Origin: CTSoil-043 sp963821235
GTDB lineage: Bacteria > Chloroflexota > Limnocylindria > Limnocylindrales > CSP1-4
DNA: 64,000 nt
Reading direction: 5' to 3'
Assembly (NCBI GenBank): GCA_963821235.1
Contig: CAWGCS010000001.1
Span: 2,542,001-2,606,000, forward strand
Each line of letters begins with the position of its first letter. Position 1 is the stretch's first letter. Both the position numbers and the translations under genes were made by a program. Positions 33,185 through 41,280 of this stretch are shown here, one piece after another. The notes beneath the pieces were generated by a model. That model did no database searches and was not told the DNA's origin. It worked only from the letters and a program-made list of their open reading frames with translations.

Positions 33185-33892
33185 TCAGGGCCGGCGGAGG
33201 CCCTTCCCGTTCGTGGTGCGCGTGGCCTCGGCCGACGCTTGCTTCCAGCCGTCCGCCAGGTGCGTGCTCACCTCGTCGAAGTGCCGCCGCAGGGCCTCGA
33301 CGACGCGCTCGGGGACGCGGCCCCGCAGGGCCTCGAGGATCGCCGGGTGGAGATTCGCCGTCCAGTGGGCGTCGGCTCCCGGCGCGACGAGGGTGATGTA
33401 GGTCCGCGAGAACGGCTCGAGCGAGCGCCAGACGCGCTCGAGCGTCGCGTTGCCGGCAAGGTGGAGGAGCCGGGCGTGGAAGGCCGCGTCGGCGACGGCG
33501 ACCTCGTGGCGGTCCCCGGCCGCGGCGGCCCGCTGCATCGCCTCGCCGAGACCCTCGAGCTCGGCGAGGTCGGCGTCGGTCATCCGCGGGACGCCGAGCC
33601 GGGCGCCGAGCGCCTCGAGCTCGTAGCGCACCGCGTAGGCCTCCAGGAGCTCCTCCGTCGAGGGACGCCGGATCCGGGCGCCGCGGAACGGGAGGATCTC
33701 CACCACGCCGAGCGCCTCGAGGCCCCGCAGCGCCTCGCGCACGGGTGCCTGGCTGACGCCGAGCTCGCGGGCCAGGCTCGTCTCGACGATCCGGGAGTCA
33801 GGTGGGTAGCGGCCGGCGAGGATGTCCTGGAGGAGGCGGTCCTTCACCTGGTCGGCGAGGACGCTGCGCGAGATGACGTCGCCTTCGGCCAT
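33185..33892 (-). CDS. GntR-family regulator, FCD domain (regulator 2a)
   Basis: 235 residues. Winged helix with LARELGVSQAPVREALRGLEALGVVE (about 38-63) and FCD domain from about 85 to 215. Codons for most of the protein lie in a 630-bp stretch identical base for base to the gene at 34538-35215; only about ten N-terminal and the last roughly twenty residues differ. It is likely an effector-responsive repressor for this island and would have the same DNA and ligand specificity as 2b. ATG 33892; a TAGACT box on the minus strand about 40 bases upstream may be its -10. Confidence 0.92.
   Translation of the reverse strand: MAEGDVISRSVLADQVKDRLLQDILAGRYPPDSRIVETSLARELGVSQAPVREALRGLEALGVVEILPFRGARIRRPSTEELLEAYAVRYELEALGARLGVPRMTDADLAELEGLGEAMQRAAAAGDRHEVAVADAAFHARLLHLAGNATLERVWRSLEPFSRTYITLVAPGADAHWTANLHPAILEALRGRVPERVVEALRRHFDEVSTHLADGWKQASAEATRTTNGKGLRRP
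33245..33874. repeat. 630-bp perfect direct repeat, copy 1
   Basis: Identical to 34565-35194 without a single mismatch (offset 1320). It covers almost the whole of regulator gene 2a. The 690 bases between copies hold the C_GCAxxG gene. Confidence 0.95.
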
Positions 33893-33989
33893 CGATCCTC
33901 CTCGAGATCCCTTGAAGGCGCAGTCTACCGCGAGCGCCGCCCTCCCCTCCCCGATTCCGCCCCACGGCCGCCGCGTGCGGCAAGCGCGG

Positions 33990-34505
33990 TCAGCCTTCGG
34001 GACGCGCCTCGATCGCCTGGACCGTCAGCTCCCACGCGGCGGGATCCGCCAGCGATGCCAGGCGGCGAACCACGAACTCGATCTGCCGCAGGCAACCCTG
34101 GCGCCAGGCTGCGCTCGCGAGGAACGCGTCGTGGCCGCCGGGCGCCCGCAGGTCGAGGCCGATGAGGTCGCGGCAGTCGACCGCGCCGTGCTCCGCGCGG
34201 AACTCGTCGAGGAGCGTCGCGATCACCTCGCGCGCGACGACCTTCGCCCGCGCGTGGTCGTCGATCCGCCGCCCGGCCAGCATCCCGACGGCGACGGCCG
34301 CGCCCGTCAGCGCGCCGCACGGCCCTCCGCTGAGGGCGAGCCCACCGTTGAGGGCGACGGCTGCCGAGGAGTCCTGCGGGTCGTCGAGGCCGTACGCGCC
34401 CTTGAGGACGATGAACGTGGTCTCGGCGCAGCCGAACTCGTGCCGGACGTCGAGGTAGCAGGCGCGGGCCATCCCGACCGGGTCGCGCTCCGGCATGCTG
34501 CGCAC
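33990..34505 (-). CDS. C_GCAxxG_C_C-family redox protein
   Basis: 171 residues with the family's spaced cysteines: one in ARACYLD (about 16), the GCAETTF motif (about 26), SGGPCGALTGAAVAVG (about 62) and CRDLIG (about 112), plus a Cys near the C-terminus. Members are probable redox-active or metal-binding proteins of unknown reaction, sometimes beside molybdenum enzymes. GTG 34505 taken as start; ATG 34496 is equally possible, and the GAGGAG upstream is rather far away. It lies between the two copies of the repeated GntR gene, on the same strand. Confidence 0.8.
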   Translation of the reverse strand: MRSMPERDPVGMARACYLDVRHEFGCAETTFIVLKGAYGLDDPQDSSAAVALNGGLALSGGPCGALTGAAVAVGMLAGRRIDDHARAKVVAREVIATLLDEFRAEHGAVDCRDLIGLDLRAPGGHDAFLASAAWRQGCLRQIEFVVRRLASLADPAAWELTVQAIEARPEG

Positions 34506-34537
34506 CGCGGCCGCCCGAGGCTCCTCGATGAATCCGG

Positions 34538-35215
34538 CTACCCGGGCTCATGGCCGGCGTCTAGCCAGCCGTCCGCCAGGTGCGTGCTCACCTCGTCGAA
34601 GTGCCGCCGCAGGGCCTCGACGACGCGCTCGGGGACGCGGCCCCGCAGGGCCTCGAGGATCGCCGGGTGGAGATTCGCCGTCCAGTGGGCGTCGGCTCCC
34701 GGCGCGACGAGGGTGATGTAGGTCCGCGAGAACGGCTCGAGCGAGCGCCAGACGCGCTCGAGCGTCGCGTTGCCGGCAAGGTGGAGGAGCCGGGCGTGGA
34801 AGGCCGCGTCGGCGACGGCGACCTCGTGGCGGTCCCCGGCCGCGGCGGCCCGCTGCATCGCCTCGCCGAGACCCTCGAGCTCGGCGAGGTCGGCGTCGGT
34901 CATCCGCGGGACGCCGAGCCGGGCGCCGAGCGCCTCGAGCTCGTAGCGCACCGCGTAGGCCTCCAGGAGCTCCTCCGTCGAGGGACGCCGGATCCGGGCG
35001 CCGCGGAACGGGAGGATCTCCACCACGCCGAGCGCCTCGAGGCCCCGCAGCGCCTCGCGCACGGGTGCCTGGCTGACGCCGAGCTCGCGGGCCAGGCTCG
35101 TCTCGACGATCCGGGAGTCAGGTGGGTAGCGGCCGGCGAGGATGTCCTGGAGGAGGCGGTCCTTCACCTGGTCGGCGAGGACGCTGCGCGAGATCAGTTC
35201 CGGCTGCGCTGTCAC
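34538..35215 (-). CDS. GntR-family regulator, FCD domain (regulator 2b)
   Basis: 225 residues, duplicate of regulator 2a. Residues from ISRSVLADQ to HLADGW are encoded by the perfect 630-bp repeat; the N-terminus (MTAQPEL) and C-terminus (LDAGHEPG) differ. Same winged helix and FCD domain, hence the same predicted operator and effector. GTG 35215 with AAGGAGGAGG upstream. It is separated from the ABC transporter operon by a strong terminator, so it probably has its own promoter. The shorter tail suggests the duplication ended within the gene. Confidence 0.92.
   Translation of the reverse strand: MTAQPELISRSVLADQVKDRLLQDILAGRYPPDSRIVETSLARELGVSQAPVREALRGLEALGVVEILPFRGARIRRPSTEELLEAYAVRYELEALGARLGVPRMTDADLAELEGLGEAMQRAAAAGDRHEVAVADAAFHARLLHLAGNATLERVWRSLEPFSRTYITLVAPGADAHWTANLHPAILEALRGRVPERVVEALRRHFDEVSTHLADGWLDAGHEPG
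34565..35194. repeat. 630-bp perfect direct repeat, copy 2
   Basis: Same sequence as 33245-33874. Sequence diverges sharply on both sides, so the duplicated unit is the coding core of the regulator gene, without its promoter. Confidence 0.95.
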
Positions 35216-35332
35216 GGCGCCTCCTCCTTGCCCGCCAGGAAAGCTTCGGTGATCGGAGGCGTGCTCTCGATCGTCGTCGCCGGCGGCGGGTTCACCTCGC
35301 GGGCGGGAGAGGCGCCGCCACGTGTGAGAGAA

Positions 35333-35366
35333 GAGGGTCCTCCCGCCCGATGGCGGGAGGACCCTC
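35333..35366 (-). terminator. Strong terminator of the ABC transporter operon
   Basis: 15-bp perfect stem (35333-35347 with 35352-35366), 4-base loop CGAT, 30 bases after the binding-protein stop, followed on the minus strand by TTCTCTC. Confidence 0.8.
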
Positions 35367-35396
35367 CTGGAGCGGTTTCAGACGAGCGCTCGTCCG

Positions 35397-36800
35397 CTAC
35401 CACTCACACTTGTTGGGCGGGTTCTCGGGGTCGCACTTCGCGTAGGTCACGATCTGCTCGAGAAGCATCAGCCCCTTCTGGGCGTCGAGGAGCACGGGCT
35501 CGCCGGCCGTTCCGTCCGCCGTGAACGGGATGTAGGCCGGGGTGACGGCGTTGACGCCGCCATCGGTGTACGTGCCGGGGCCGGTGACACCCTCGTAGTC
35601 GATGTCCTTGCCGTCCCGGATCAGCTTCAGGCAGTCGGCGTAGGTGTAGCACACCTCTCCCGGCGGGTCGCCGACCTTGAACATGGCCGGCGCCCATGCG
35701 CTCGCCTTGTACGAGCCCGCGGCCTCGACGGCCAGGGCCGTCTGGACCATCAGGTCATAGGTCGAGAAGGCATACTGCCCCGTCGCGTCATAGGCCACGT
35801 CGGGAAGCTGTGCGTCCCACAACGGCTGGAAGAAGGCCCACGCCGGGGTCGACTTGTTGGGTGCGAACGAAGGGAAGCCGATCGCCTTCTGCGACGCGAT
35901 CGGAGCGGTGCCCAGCGTTCCGATGAACTGCGCCTCGCTCCAGCCGGTCTCACCGATCCAGGTGAGCGACAGGCCTGCCTCGGCCGCAGCCTTGATCAGC
36001 GTGGCGGATTCCGTCGATCCCGCCTGGACGATGACGGCATCGGGCTTCAGGTCGGCGATCTTCTGGGCCTCGGCCCGGTAGGAGGGCTGCTGAGCCGGGA
36101 CGTCGAGGCGGGTCATCACGTTGAGACCCAGGATGCCTGCAGCCTTCTCGGCCGCGTCGGCCGCCAGCTGGAAGCCTTCGACCTGGGTGGCGAAGATCAC
36201 GATGTTCTTGGCGCCGACCGACTCCGCGTACAGGCTCCCGTAGGTTCCCAGGGCCTGGTCCAGGCCCTGCGCCCGGAAGATCGGCTCCGCGGCCTTGCCT
36301 CCGAGGTTGCCCGGGATGGCGCCGCCGTGGACCGACGGCCCGAGCGGCGAATCGTTCTCCTGCCAGTACTCCATCATGTAGTCGCGGTAGGTCCGGTACT
36401 GGTGGGCGATGCTCACCAGGATCTCGGCACCATACTGCTCGAGGCAGGTCTTGGCCGCCTGGCCTTCCTTGTCATCCCCGATGTCCTCGGAGCGCAGCTC
36501 CCAGGTCCGGCCGAGCGGCGGGTCGAGGTTGATGACCTCCTCGATCGGGAAGCGCACATCGTTGGTGAGCGACTTCCCGTAGTCCGCGAATGAGCCGGTG
36601 TAATAGGCGAGCTCGCAGACCACCACCGGCTCGCCCGCCGCGGCCGGCGTCGCGGTGGCGGGGGCACCAGACGTGGCGGGCGTGGCTTCGGCCGTCGTGC
36701 CGGGCGTCGCAGTGGCGCCGCCGCTGCATGCACCCACGAGCAGGGCGAGCACCGTGATCGCGACCATGGTGCGGCCCCACTTGATGCTATCGACCCTCAT
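35397..36800 (-). CDS. ABC transporter substrate-binding lipoprotein (HAAT/Liv type)
   Basis: 467 residues. Lipoprotein signal (VAITVLALLVGAC-SGG, Cys about 25), a Thr/Ala/Pro linker, then a type I periplasmic-binding fold of about 400 residues (VVVCELAYYTGSFADYG at the start, PDAVIVQAGSTESATLIKAAAEAG in the second lobe). It captures the substrate outside the membrane for the permease encoded upstream. Such proteins bind amino acids, amides, urea or aromatic/aliphatic acids, so the ligand is open. Last gene of operon E, with an AGGAGGAG ribosome site and a strong terminator behind. Confidence 0.9.
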   Translation of the reverse strand: MRVDSIKWGRTMVAITVLALLVGACSGGATATPGTTAEATPATSGAPATATPAAAGEPVVVCELAYYTGSFADYGKSLTNDVRFPIEEVINLDPPLGRTWELRSEDIGDDKEGQAAKTCLEQYGAEILVSIAHQYRTYRDYMMEYWQENDSPLGPSVHGGAIPGNLGGKAAEPIFRAQGLDQALGTYGSLYAESVGAKNIVIFATQVEGFQLAADAAEKAAGILGLNVMTRLDVPAQQPSYRAEAQKIADLKPDAVIVQAGSTESATLIKAAAEAGLSLTWIGETGWSEAQFIGTLGTAPIASQKAIGFPSFAPNKSTPAWAFFQPLWDAQLPDVAYDATGQYAFSTYDLMVQTALAVEAAGSYKASAWAPAMFKVGDPPGEVCYTYADCLKLIRDGKDIDYEGVTGPGTYTDGGVNAVTPAYIPFTADGTAGEPVLLDAQKGLMLLEQIVTYAKCDPENPPNKCEW

Positions 36801-36844
36801 TGCGTTCTCCTCCTGTTTCTCTCGTGGCCCGGAAGCGTGGGTCG

Positions 36845-37561
36845 TCAGATGCGGTATCCCTCCTTGAGCTGTTGGGTCGTCAGCTGGGCGGCATCCACCA
36901 CGGCGAAGGACTCGCCGAGGCTCAGCACCATCACCCGGTCGGCCACCTGGAGCGCCTTGGTGGCGTTCTGCTCGGCGAGGACGATGGCGACGCCCCTGGC
37001 CTCGTGGATCTCCTTGATCTTGTCGAAGAACAGGTCGACGTACAGCGGGGAGAGGCCGGCCGTGGGCTCGTCGAGGAGCAGCACACTGGGGTCCTGCATC
37101 AGCGCCCTCCCGCAGGCCACCATGCGTGACTCACCGCCGCTGAGGGTCCCCGCCTTCTGTGCCTGGAGGGCCCGCAGATCGGGGAACAGCTCGAGCACCT
37201 CGGCCATCCGTTCGTCGCGCGAGCGCTTGCCGATCATCCCCCCCACGCTCAGGTTCTCCAGGACGGTGAGGTCGGGGAAGATGCCCTTCTCCTGGGGCAC
37301 GTAGCCGATCCCCCGACCGGCGGTCTCGTAGGGAGGCAGCCTGGACACGTCCTCGCCCTGGAACCTGATCGTCCCCGCCATGAGGGGGATGAGACGCGCC
37401 AGGGTCGCCAGCAGCGTCGTCTTGCCCGCACCATTGGCTCCCAGCACGGCGAAGATCTCGTTGCCGACGGCGAAGTCGAGCCCCTTGAGGACGGTGACCC
37501 CGTGATAGCCGCTGCGCAGGCCTTCGACCTCGAGGGCGACGGATCCGGCCATCTCAGACAT
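36845..37561 (-). CDS. livF: ABC transporter ATP-binding protein, LivF type
   Basis: 238 residues. Walker A GANGAGKTTLL (about 39), Q loop in GYVPQEKGIFPDLTV, signature LSGGESRMVACGRAL and Walker B VLLLDEPTAGLSP. The PQEKGIFPDLTVLENL segment is LivF-typical. It pairs with the LivG-type ATPase to drive import. Start ATG 37561, chosen for GGAGAGGGCC upstream, overlaps the end of the livG gene by 8 bases. Confidence 0.93.
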   Translation of the reverse strand: MSEMAGSVALEVEGLRSGYHGVTVLKGLDFAVGNEIFAVLGANGAGKTTLLATLARLIPLMAGTIRFQGEDVSRLPPYETAGRGIGYVPQEKGIFPDLTVLENLSVGGMIGKRSRDERMAEVLELFPDLRALQAQKAGTLSGGESRMVACGRALMQDPSVLLLDEPTAGLSPLYVDLFFDKIKEIHEARGVAIVLAEQNATKALQVADRVMVLSLGESFAVVDAAQLTTQQLKEGYRI

Positions 37562-38348
37562 GGCCCTCTCCGAGGTACTTCTCGACGACCGTGCTGTTCG
37601 CACGGATCGACGGCGGGTCGCCATTCAGGATGACGCTGCCCTCGGCCATGAAGTGGACCACGTCACAGAGGCTCCAGATGACGTTGAGATCGTGCTCCAC
37701 GATCACCACCGAGGTGCCGGCGGCGGCCAGATTCCTGATCACGGTCATGACCTTCTCTGTCAGCTCGGCAGGCAGGCCGGCAGTCGGCTCGTCGAGCAGG
37801 AGGAACGTGGGCCGCAGGAGCAGGCACCGGACGATGTCGAGGAGCTTCTTCTCGCCGGCCGATAGCGCGAAGCCAGTCGCTTCGGCGAACCCGAAGTAGT
37901 CCAGGTACTGCCGGATCTCGTCCTCGTGCTTCGCGAAGACCGTCCGCTCGCTGAAGATCCGGTGCGGCTGCTCGTACCTCGTCTCGGCCACGACGAGCAG
38001 GAGCGAATCCCAGATGGTCAGCTTGTCGAAGTCCATGATCACCTGGTTGCTCTTCACGACGCCGTGGCGCGCCATCCGATGGGCGGGCAGGCCCGAGAGC
38101 ACCACCTCGCCGCCGCCCACGGGCAGGAGCGAGATCCGGCCGCGGTCGAGCGGGGTCGAGTGCATGATCATGCGCATCAACGTCGTCTTGCCGGCGCCGT
38201 TGGGTCCGATCAGGCCCTCGATCGGCTGCTCGCCCAGGACGAGGTCGTCGACGTTCACCACGACGCGGCCAGAGAAGCTCTTCACGGCCCCCTGGACGCG
38301 GATCCGGGGATGAGTCAGGGCCACGGCGTCGACGACGTCAGCGACCAT
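37554..38348 (-). CDS. livG: ABC transporter ATP-binding protein, LivG type
   Basis: 264 residues. Walker A IGPNGAGKTTLM, Walker B FLLLDEPTAGLPAEL, and the D/H loops IVEHDLNVIWSL, typical of LivG. The signature motif reads LSAGEKKLLDIVRCL, a slightly unusual variant of LSxGxQ. MIMHSTPLDRGRISLLPVGGGEVVLSG is a lengthened insertion after Walker A. Energises import with LivF. Overlaps livM at the start by 11 bases and livF at the end. Confidence 0.93.
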   Translation of the reverse strand: MVADVVDAVALTHPRIRVQGAVKSFSGRVVVNVDDLVLGEQPIEGLIGPNGAGKTTLMRMIMHSTPLDRGRISLLPVGGGEVVLSGLPAHRMARHGVVKSNQVIMDFDKLTIWDSLLLVVAETRYEQPHRIFSERTVFAKHEDEIRQYLDYFGFAEATGFALSAGEKKLLDIVRCLLLRPTFLLLDEPTAGLPAELTEKVMTVIRNLAAAGTSVVIVEHDLNVIWSLCDVVHFMAEGSVILNGDPPSIRANSTVVEKYLGEGHV

Positions 38349-39288
38349 GGATCTTGCTCATCAGCTTGTCGCGCCGCATGTCGCCGAGCAGGCCCAACGG
38401 CCGGAACAACAGGACGATCATCAGCGTCAGGCCGAACGCGGCCTCTCTCAGCACGGGAAGCGCCTGGCTGTACCACTCCTTGGGGAGCGGCAGGTAGGAC
38501 TGGACCACGATGTCGAAGAGCCCCACCGTGAGGATGCCGCCCACCACCGCTCCCCAGACGCGTGCCGTGCCGCCCAGGATCAGCGCCACCATCGCGGCGA
38601 GGGTGACGCCGACCCCGAGGCTGCCAACATCGAGGTAGCGCGCCATGACCCCGTTCATCGCACCGATCAATCCCATCCCGGCGGAAGCGACGACGAACAG
38701 CCCGAGCTTGGTCCGGAACGTCGACTTCCCCAGGCTGCGGGCCAGCGGCTCGTTGCCGCCCACGGCGATCAGGAGGCGCCCGTAGGGCGAGCGGTGGACC
38801 CGCCGGGCGTAGAGGAAGATCCCGACGACGACGACGGCCATGATCAACAGCCACAGGAACTCGTTGTCCTTGACGCGGCCGATGTCGTAGGGGAAGCCGA
38901 GCCCCCCCATGCCGCGCGCACCACCCGTGAGGTCGTCCTGGGTGGTCGCCAGGATCTGGACGGCGGTGGCGAACCCGAGCGTGCCCACGAGCACGCCGTC
39001 GGTGTCCAGATCGGCGATCAGCCATCCGACGAGGAGCCCGGCCACGCCGGCGACGAGGGTCGCGGCGGCGGCGCAGACGAGGAACTGCCATGGCTCCCCG
39101 AACGGCCAGTCGACCTGGACGTACAGCACGCCGAAGGTGTACATCCCGATGCCCCAGAAGCCGACCACGCCGAAGTTCGCGATCCGGGCAAGCCCCAGCT
39201 GGAGGTGGAGCAGCAGCGCGAGGCCGATCACCATCACGACCTGGAACAGCCCCGAGATCAGGAAGGCGTCGAGCCAGTCGAGGTTCAT
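38338..39288 (-). CDS. livM: ABC transporter permease, LivM type
   Basis: 316 residues with about eight to ten hydrophobic segments. The cytoplasmic coupling-loop region RSPYGRLLIAVGGNEPLARSLGKSTFRTKLGLFVVASAGMGLIG is the LivM signature, and GLARIANFGVVGFWGIGMYTFG the N-terminal one. It forms the channel with LivH. Four bases separate it from livH upstream. The C-terminal tail RDKLMSKIHGR is basic. Confidence 0.92.
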   Translation of the reverse strand: MNLDWLDAFLISGLFQVVMVIGLALLLHLQLGLARIANFGVVGFWGIGMYTFGVLYVQVDWPFGEPWQFLVCAAAATLVAGVAGLLVGWLIADLDTDGVLVGTLGFATAVQILATTQDDLTGGARGMGGLGFPYDIGRVKDNEFLWLLIMAVVVVGIFLYARRVHRSPYGRLLIAVGGNEPLARSLGKSTFRTKLGLFVVASAGMGLIGAMNGVMARYLDVGSLGVGVTLAAMVALILGGTARVWGAVVGGILTVGLFDIVVQSYLPLPKEWYSQALPVLREAAFGLTLMIVLLFRPLGLLGDMRRDKLMSKIHGR

Positions 39289-39292
39289 GTGG

Positions 39293-40171
39293 CTACACCT
39301 TCGCCGTCTCGGTGAGCCGCGTGCCGCGCACCTTCAGGACGACGACGAAGGCGACGATCAGCACCAGCTGCGCATACAGGGCCTGGTCTAGCTGGAGCGC
39401 CATGGCGGCCAGCGCCACGCTCGTGCCCACCCCGACGAGGATGACGCCGCCGAGTCCCCAGCTCCCTCCCACGAGGGCCACCATCAGGATGAGGAGGAAC
39501 TGTCGCCAGCCGAGCAGCGGCGAGACGTTCGATCCGACGCCATAGAACGCACCGGCCAGCCCGCCGGCGACGCCGGCGATGAACCAGATCAGCGTCGTGA
39601 CGGCGAGTGGCCGGATGCCGCTCACCTTCGCCAGGTTCTCGTCGTTGGCAAGCGCCCGGATCTGGAGGCCGTACCTGGATCGCCGGATGAAGGTCCAGAC
39701 CAGCAGGGAGAGCACGCCGACGCTCACAAGGGCGAGCAGGCGGAACGACGTAACGCCGACGCCGAGGACCATGATCGTGTCGGGTGGCGGGACGTCGTAG
39801 AACCGTACCGGGTAGCCGAAGACGAACTGCAGGCCGTGCCGCAGGAAGATCGACAGCCCGAAGGAGATGATGATCATCTCCAGCCCGCCGACGTTGCGGC
39901 GCTTCGCCGGCCGGAAGATGGCGAGGTACGTGACGACGCTGAGGACGCCGGCCAGCACCCCGGTGGGGATCAGGACGGTGTAGAAGTCGAGGCCGTACGT
40001 CGTGTTGAGCCACATCCCGAAGTAGGCCCCGAGCGTGATGGTCTCCGAGTAGGCCACGTTGATGAGGCCGGTGAGCTTGTACAGCAGGGCGAAGCCGATC
40101 GCGGCGAGGACCAGGGGCGCGTTCTCGGTGAGGCCGATGACGAGGGACTGGGTGATGAAGTCCAGGTCCAT
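39293..40171 (-). CDS. livH: ABC transporter permease, LivH type
   Basis: 292 residues, about eight membrane segments. KLTGLINVAYSETITLGAYFG and RSRYGLQIRALANDENLAKVSGI match LivH, the first permease of branched-chain-amino-acid-type (HAAT) importers. First gene of operon E, about 90 bases downstream of promoter E. The substrate range is set by the binding protein and is unknown here. Confidence 0.92.
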   Translation of the reverse strand: MDLDFITQSLVIGLTENAPLVLAAIGFALLYKLTGLINVAYSETITLGAYFGMWLNTTYGLDFYTVLIPTGVLAGVLSVVTYLAIFRPAKRRNVGGLEMIIISFGLSIFLRHGLQFVFGYPVRFYDVPPPDTIMVLGVGVTSFRLLALVSVGVLSLLVWTFIRRSRYGLQIRALANDENLAKVSGIRPLAVTTLIWFIAGVAGGLAGAFYGVGSNVSPLLGWRQFLLILMVALVGGSWGLGGVILVGVGTSVALAAMALQLDQALYAQLVLIVAFVVVLKVRGTRLTETAKV

Positions 40172-40260
40172 CAGGCGTCGCCCATCGTCGCAGTGCGGCC
40201 GGGCATCGAGTCGGACACTCCTCCACTACCGTCGGGCTGTGCCCGCGCGTTGAGTCCTCG

Positions 40261-40304
40261 ATAATCGATTACCGAAGAGTACGGGTCGCGAATCGCGCTG
40301 TCAA
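40261..40304 (-). promoter_or_regulatory. Promoter E with shared operator (ABC importer operon)
   Basis: On the minus strand: -35 TTGACA (40304-40299), 17-base spacer, -10 TACTCT (40281-40276), then the palindrome ATAATCGATTAC (plus-strand 40261-40272) over the start point. One mismatch from the perfect core. Confidence 0.75.
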
Positions 40305-40382
40305 CTGGCGAAGTTGGACCCGCACAACGCGCCCGCGCCGCCGCCGCCACCCGCTCGCAACCCTCTCGACGGCCGTGCGTCG

Positions 40383-40441
40383 TTGCACGGTATAGCGTGA
40401 TCATGCTAGACTTCGAGCATGTCATGGAAGATCATGCAAGA
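40383..40441 (+). promoter_or_regulatory. deoR-type gene promoter and repeated GATCATGC sites
   Basis: -35 TTGCAC (40383-40388), 18-base spacer, -10 TAGACT (40407-40412) ending 6 bases before the ATG, so transcript start and start codon coincide. GATCATGC-T-AGA (40399-40410) and GATCATGC-A-AGA (40430-40441) form a direct repeat 31 bases apart, about three helical turns. CATGCT...AGCATG (40402-40420 region) is also an inverted repeat. Likely autoregulatory operator. Confidence 0.5.
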
Positions 40442-41225
40442 TTCTCCGCATGAGGCCAGCGGCCTGGACCTCGCCGCAGCCCGCCGACAGCGCCTCGGCG
40501 CCCTCGTCGACGCGCGCCGGGCCGTCCGCCTCGAGGAGCTGAGCGCGGCGCTCGGCGTCTCCCAGGCTACCGTGCGCCGGGACCTCAACGCCCTCGCCGC
40601 GGCAGGGCGTCTGCGGCGCGTTCACGGCGGGGCCGTCGCGTTGGACCAGCGGCTCGACGAGCCCCACTTCGACGTCAAGGCGGGCGCGGCCGCCGAGGAG
40701 AAGGCACGGATCGCCGCCCGGGCGGTCGAGCTGCTCTCCCCCGCAGACTCGGTCTACCTCGACAGCGGCAGCACCGTCCTCGGCGTGGCCCGCCTCCTGC
40801 ACGGCTGGAGCCGCCTGACCGTGGTGACGAACAGCCTGCCGGTCGCGAACGAGCTCGTCGGGCGGGGCCCACGGCTCATCCTCATCGGCGGCGAGGTCCG
40901 CACGACGAGCCGGGCACTCGTGGGACCCCTCACGCGGCTCCTGCTCGACGAGCTGCACGTCGATCGGGCGCTCGTCGGCACGTTCGCCCTTTCGCTGGAG
41001 GACGGGATGACGACGACCGACCCGTCGGAGGCCTACACCAAGCAGCTCGTCATGCGTCGGGCCCGCGAGGTGATCCTGCTGGCCGACAGCACCAAGCTCG
41101 GAACCCATTCGTTCGTGGGGGCGGGACGCCTCGACGACGTGGACGTCCTCGTCACCGACCGGGGCATCGACGACCGCCTCGTGCGGACCTTGAAGCGCCG
41201 CGGGATCCGGGTCATCACCGCATGA
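40419..41225 (+). CDS. DeoR-family transcriptional regulator
   Basis: 268 residues. DeoR HTH about 25-75 (LEELSAALGVSQATVRRDLNALAAAGRLRRVHGGA) and a DeoRC sugar-phosphate sensor domain from about 90, with LDSGST, TNSLPVANELVG, LIGGEVR and LADSTKLG segments. Such repressors usually respond to phosphorylated sugars. Start ATG 40419 may be leaderless; ATG 40434 is a possible internal start. It precedes the dehydrogenase-transaldolase genes by 55 bases on the same strand and is probably their local regulator. Confidence 0.9.
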   Translation: MSWKIMQDSPHEASGLDLAAARRQRLGALVDARRAVRLEELSAALGVSQATVRRDLNALAAAGRLRRVHGGAVALDQRLDEPHFDVKAGAAAEEKARIAARAVELLSPADSVYLDSGSTVLGVARLLHGWSRLTVVTNSLPVANELVGRGPRLILIGGEVRTTSRALVGPLTRLLLDELHVDRALVGTFALSLEDGMTTTDPSEAYTKQLVMRRAREVILLADSTKLGTHSFVGAGRLDDVDVLVTDRGIDDRLVRTLKRRGIRVITA

Positions 41226-41280
41226 GCAGGATTCCGGGACCCCGATCGACGAGACCCCGATGAGCACCCGGAGGAAGACC

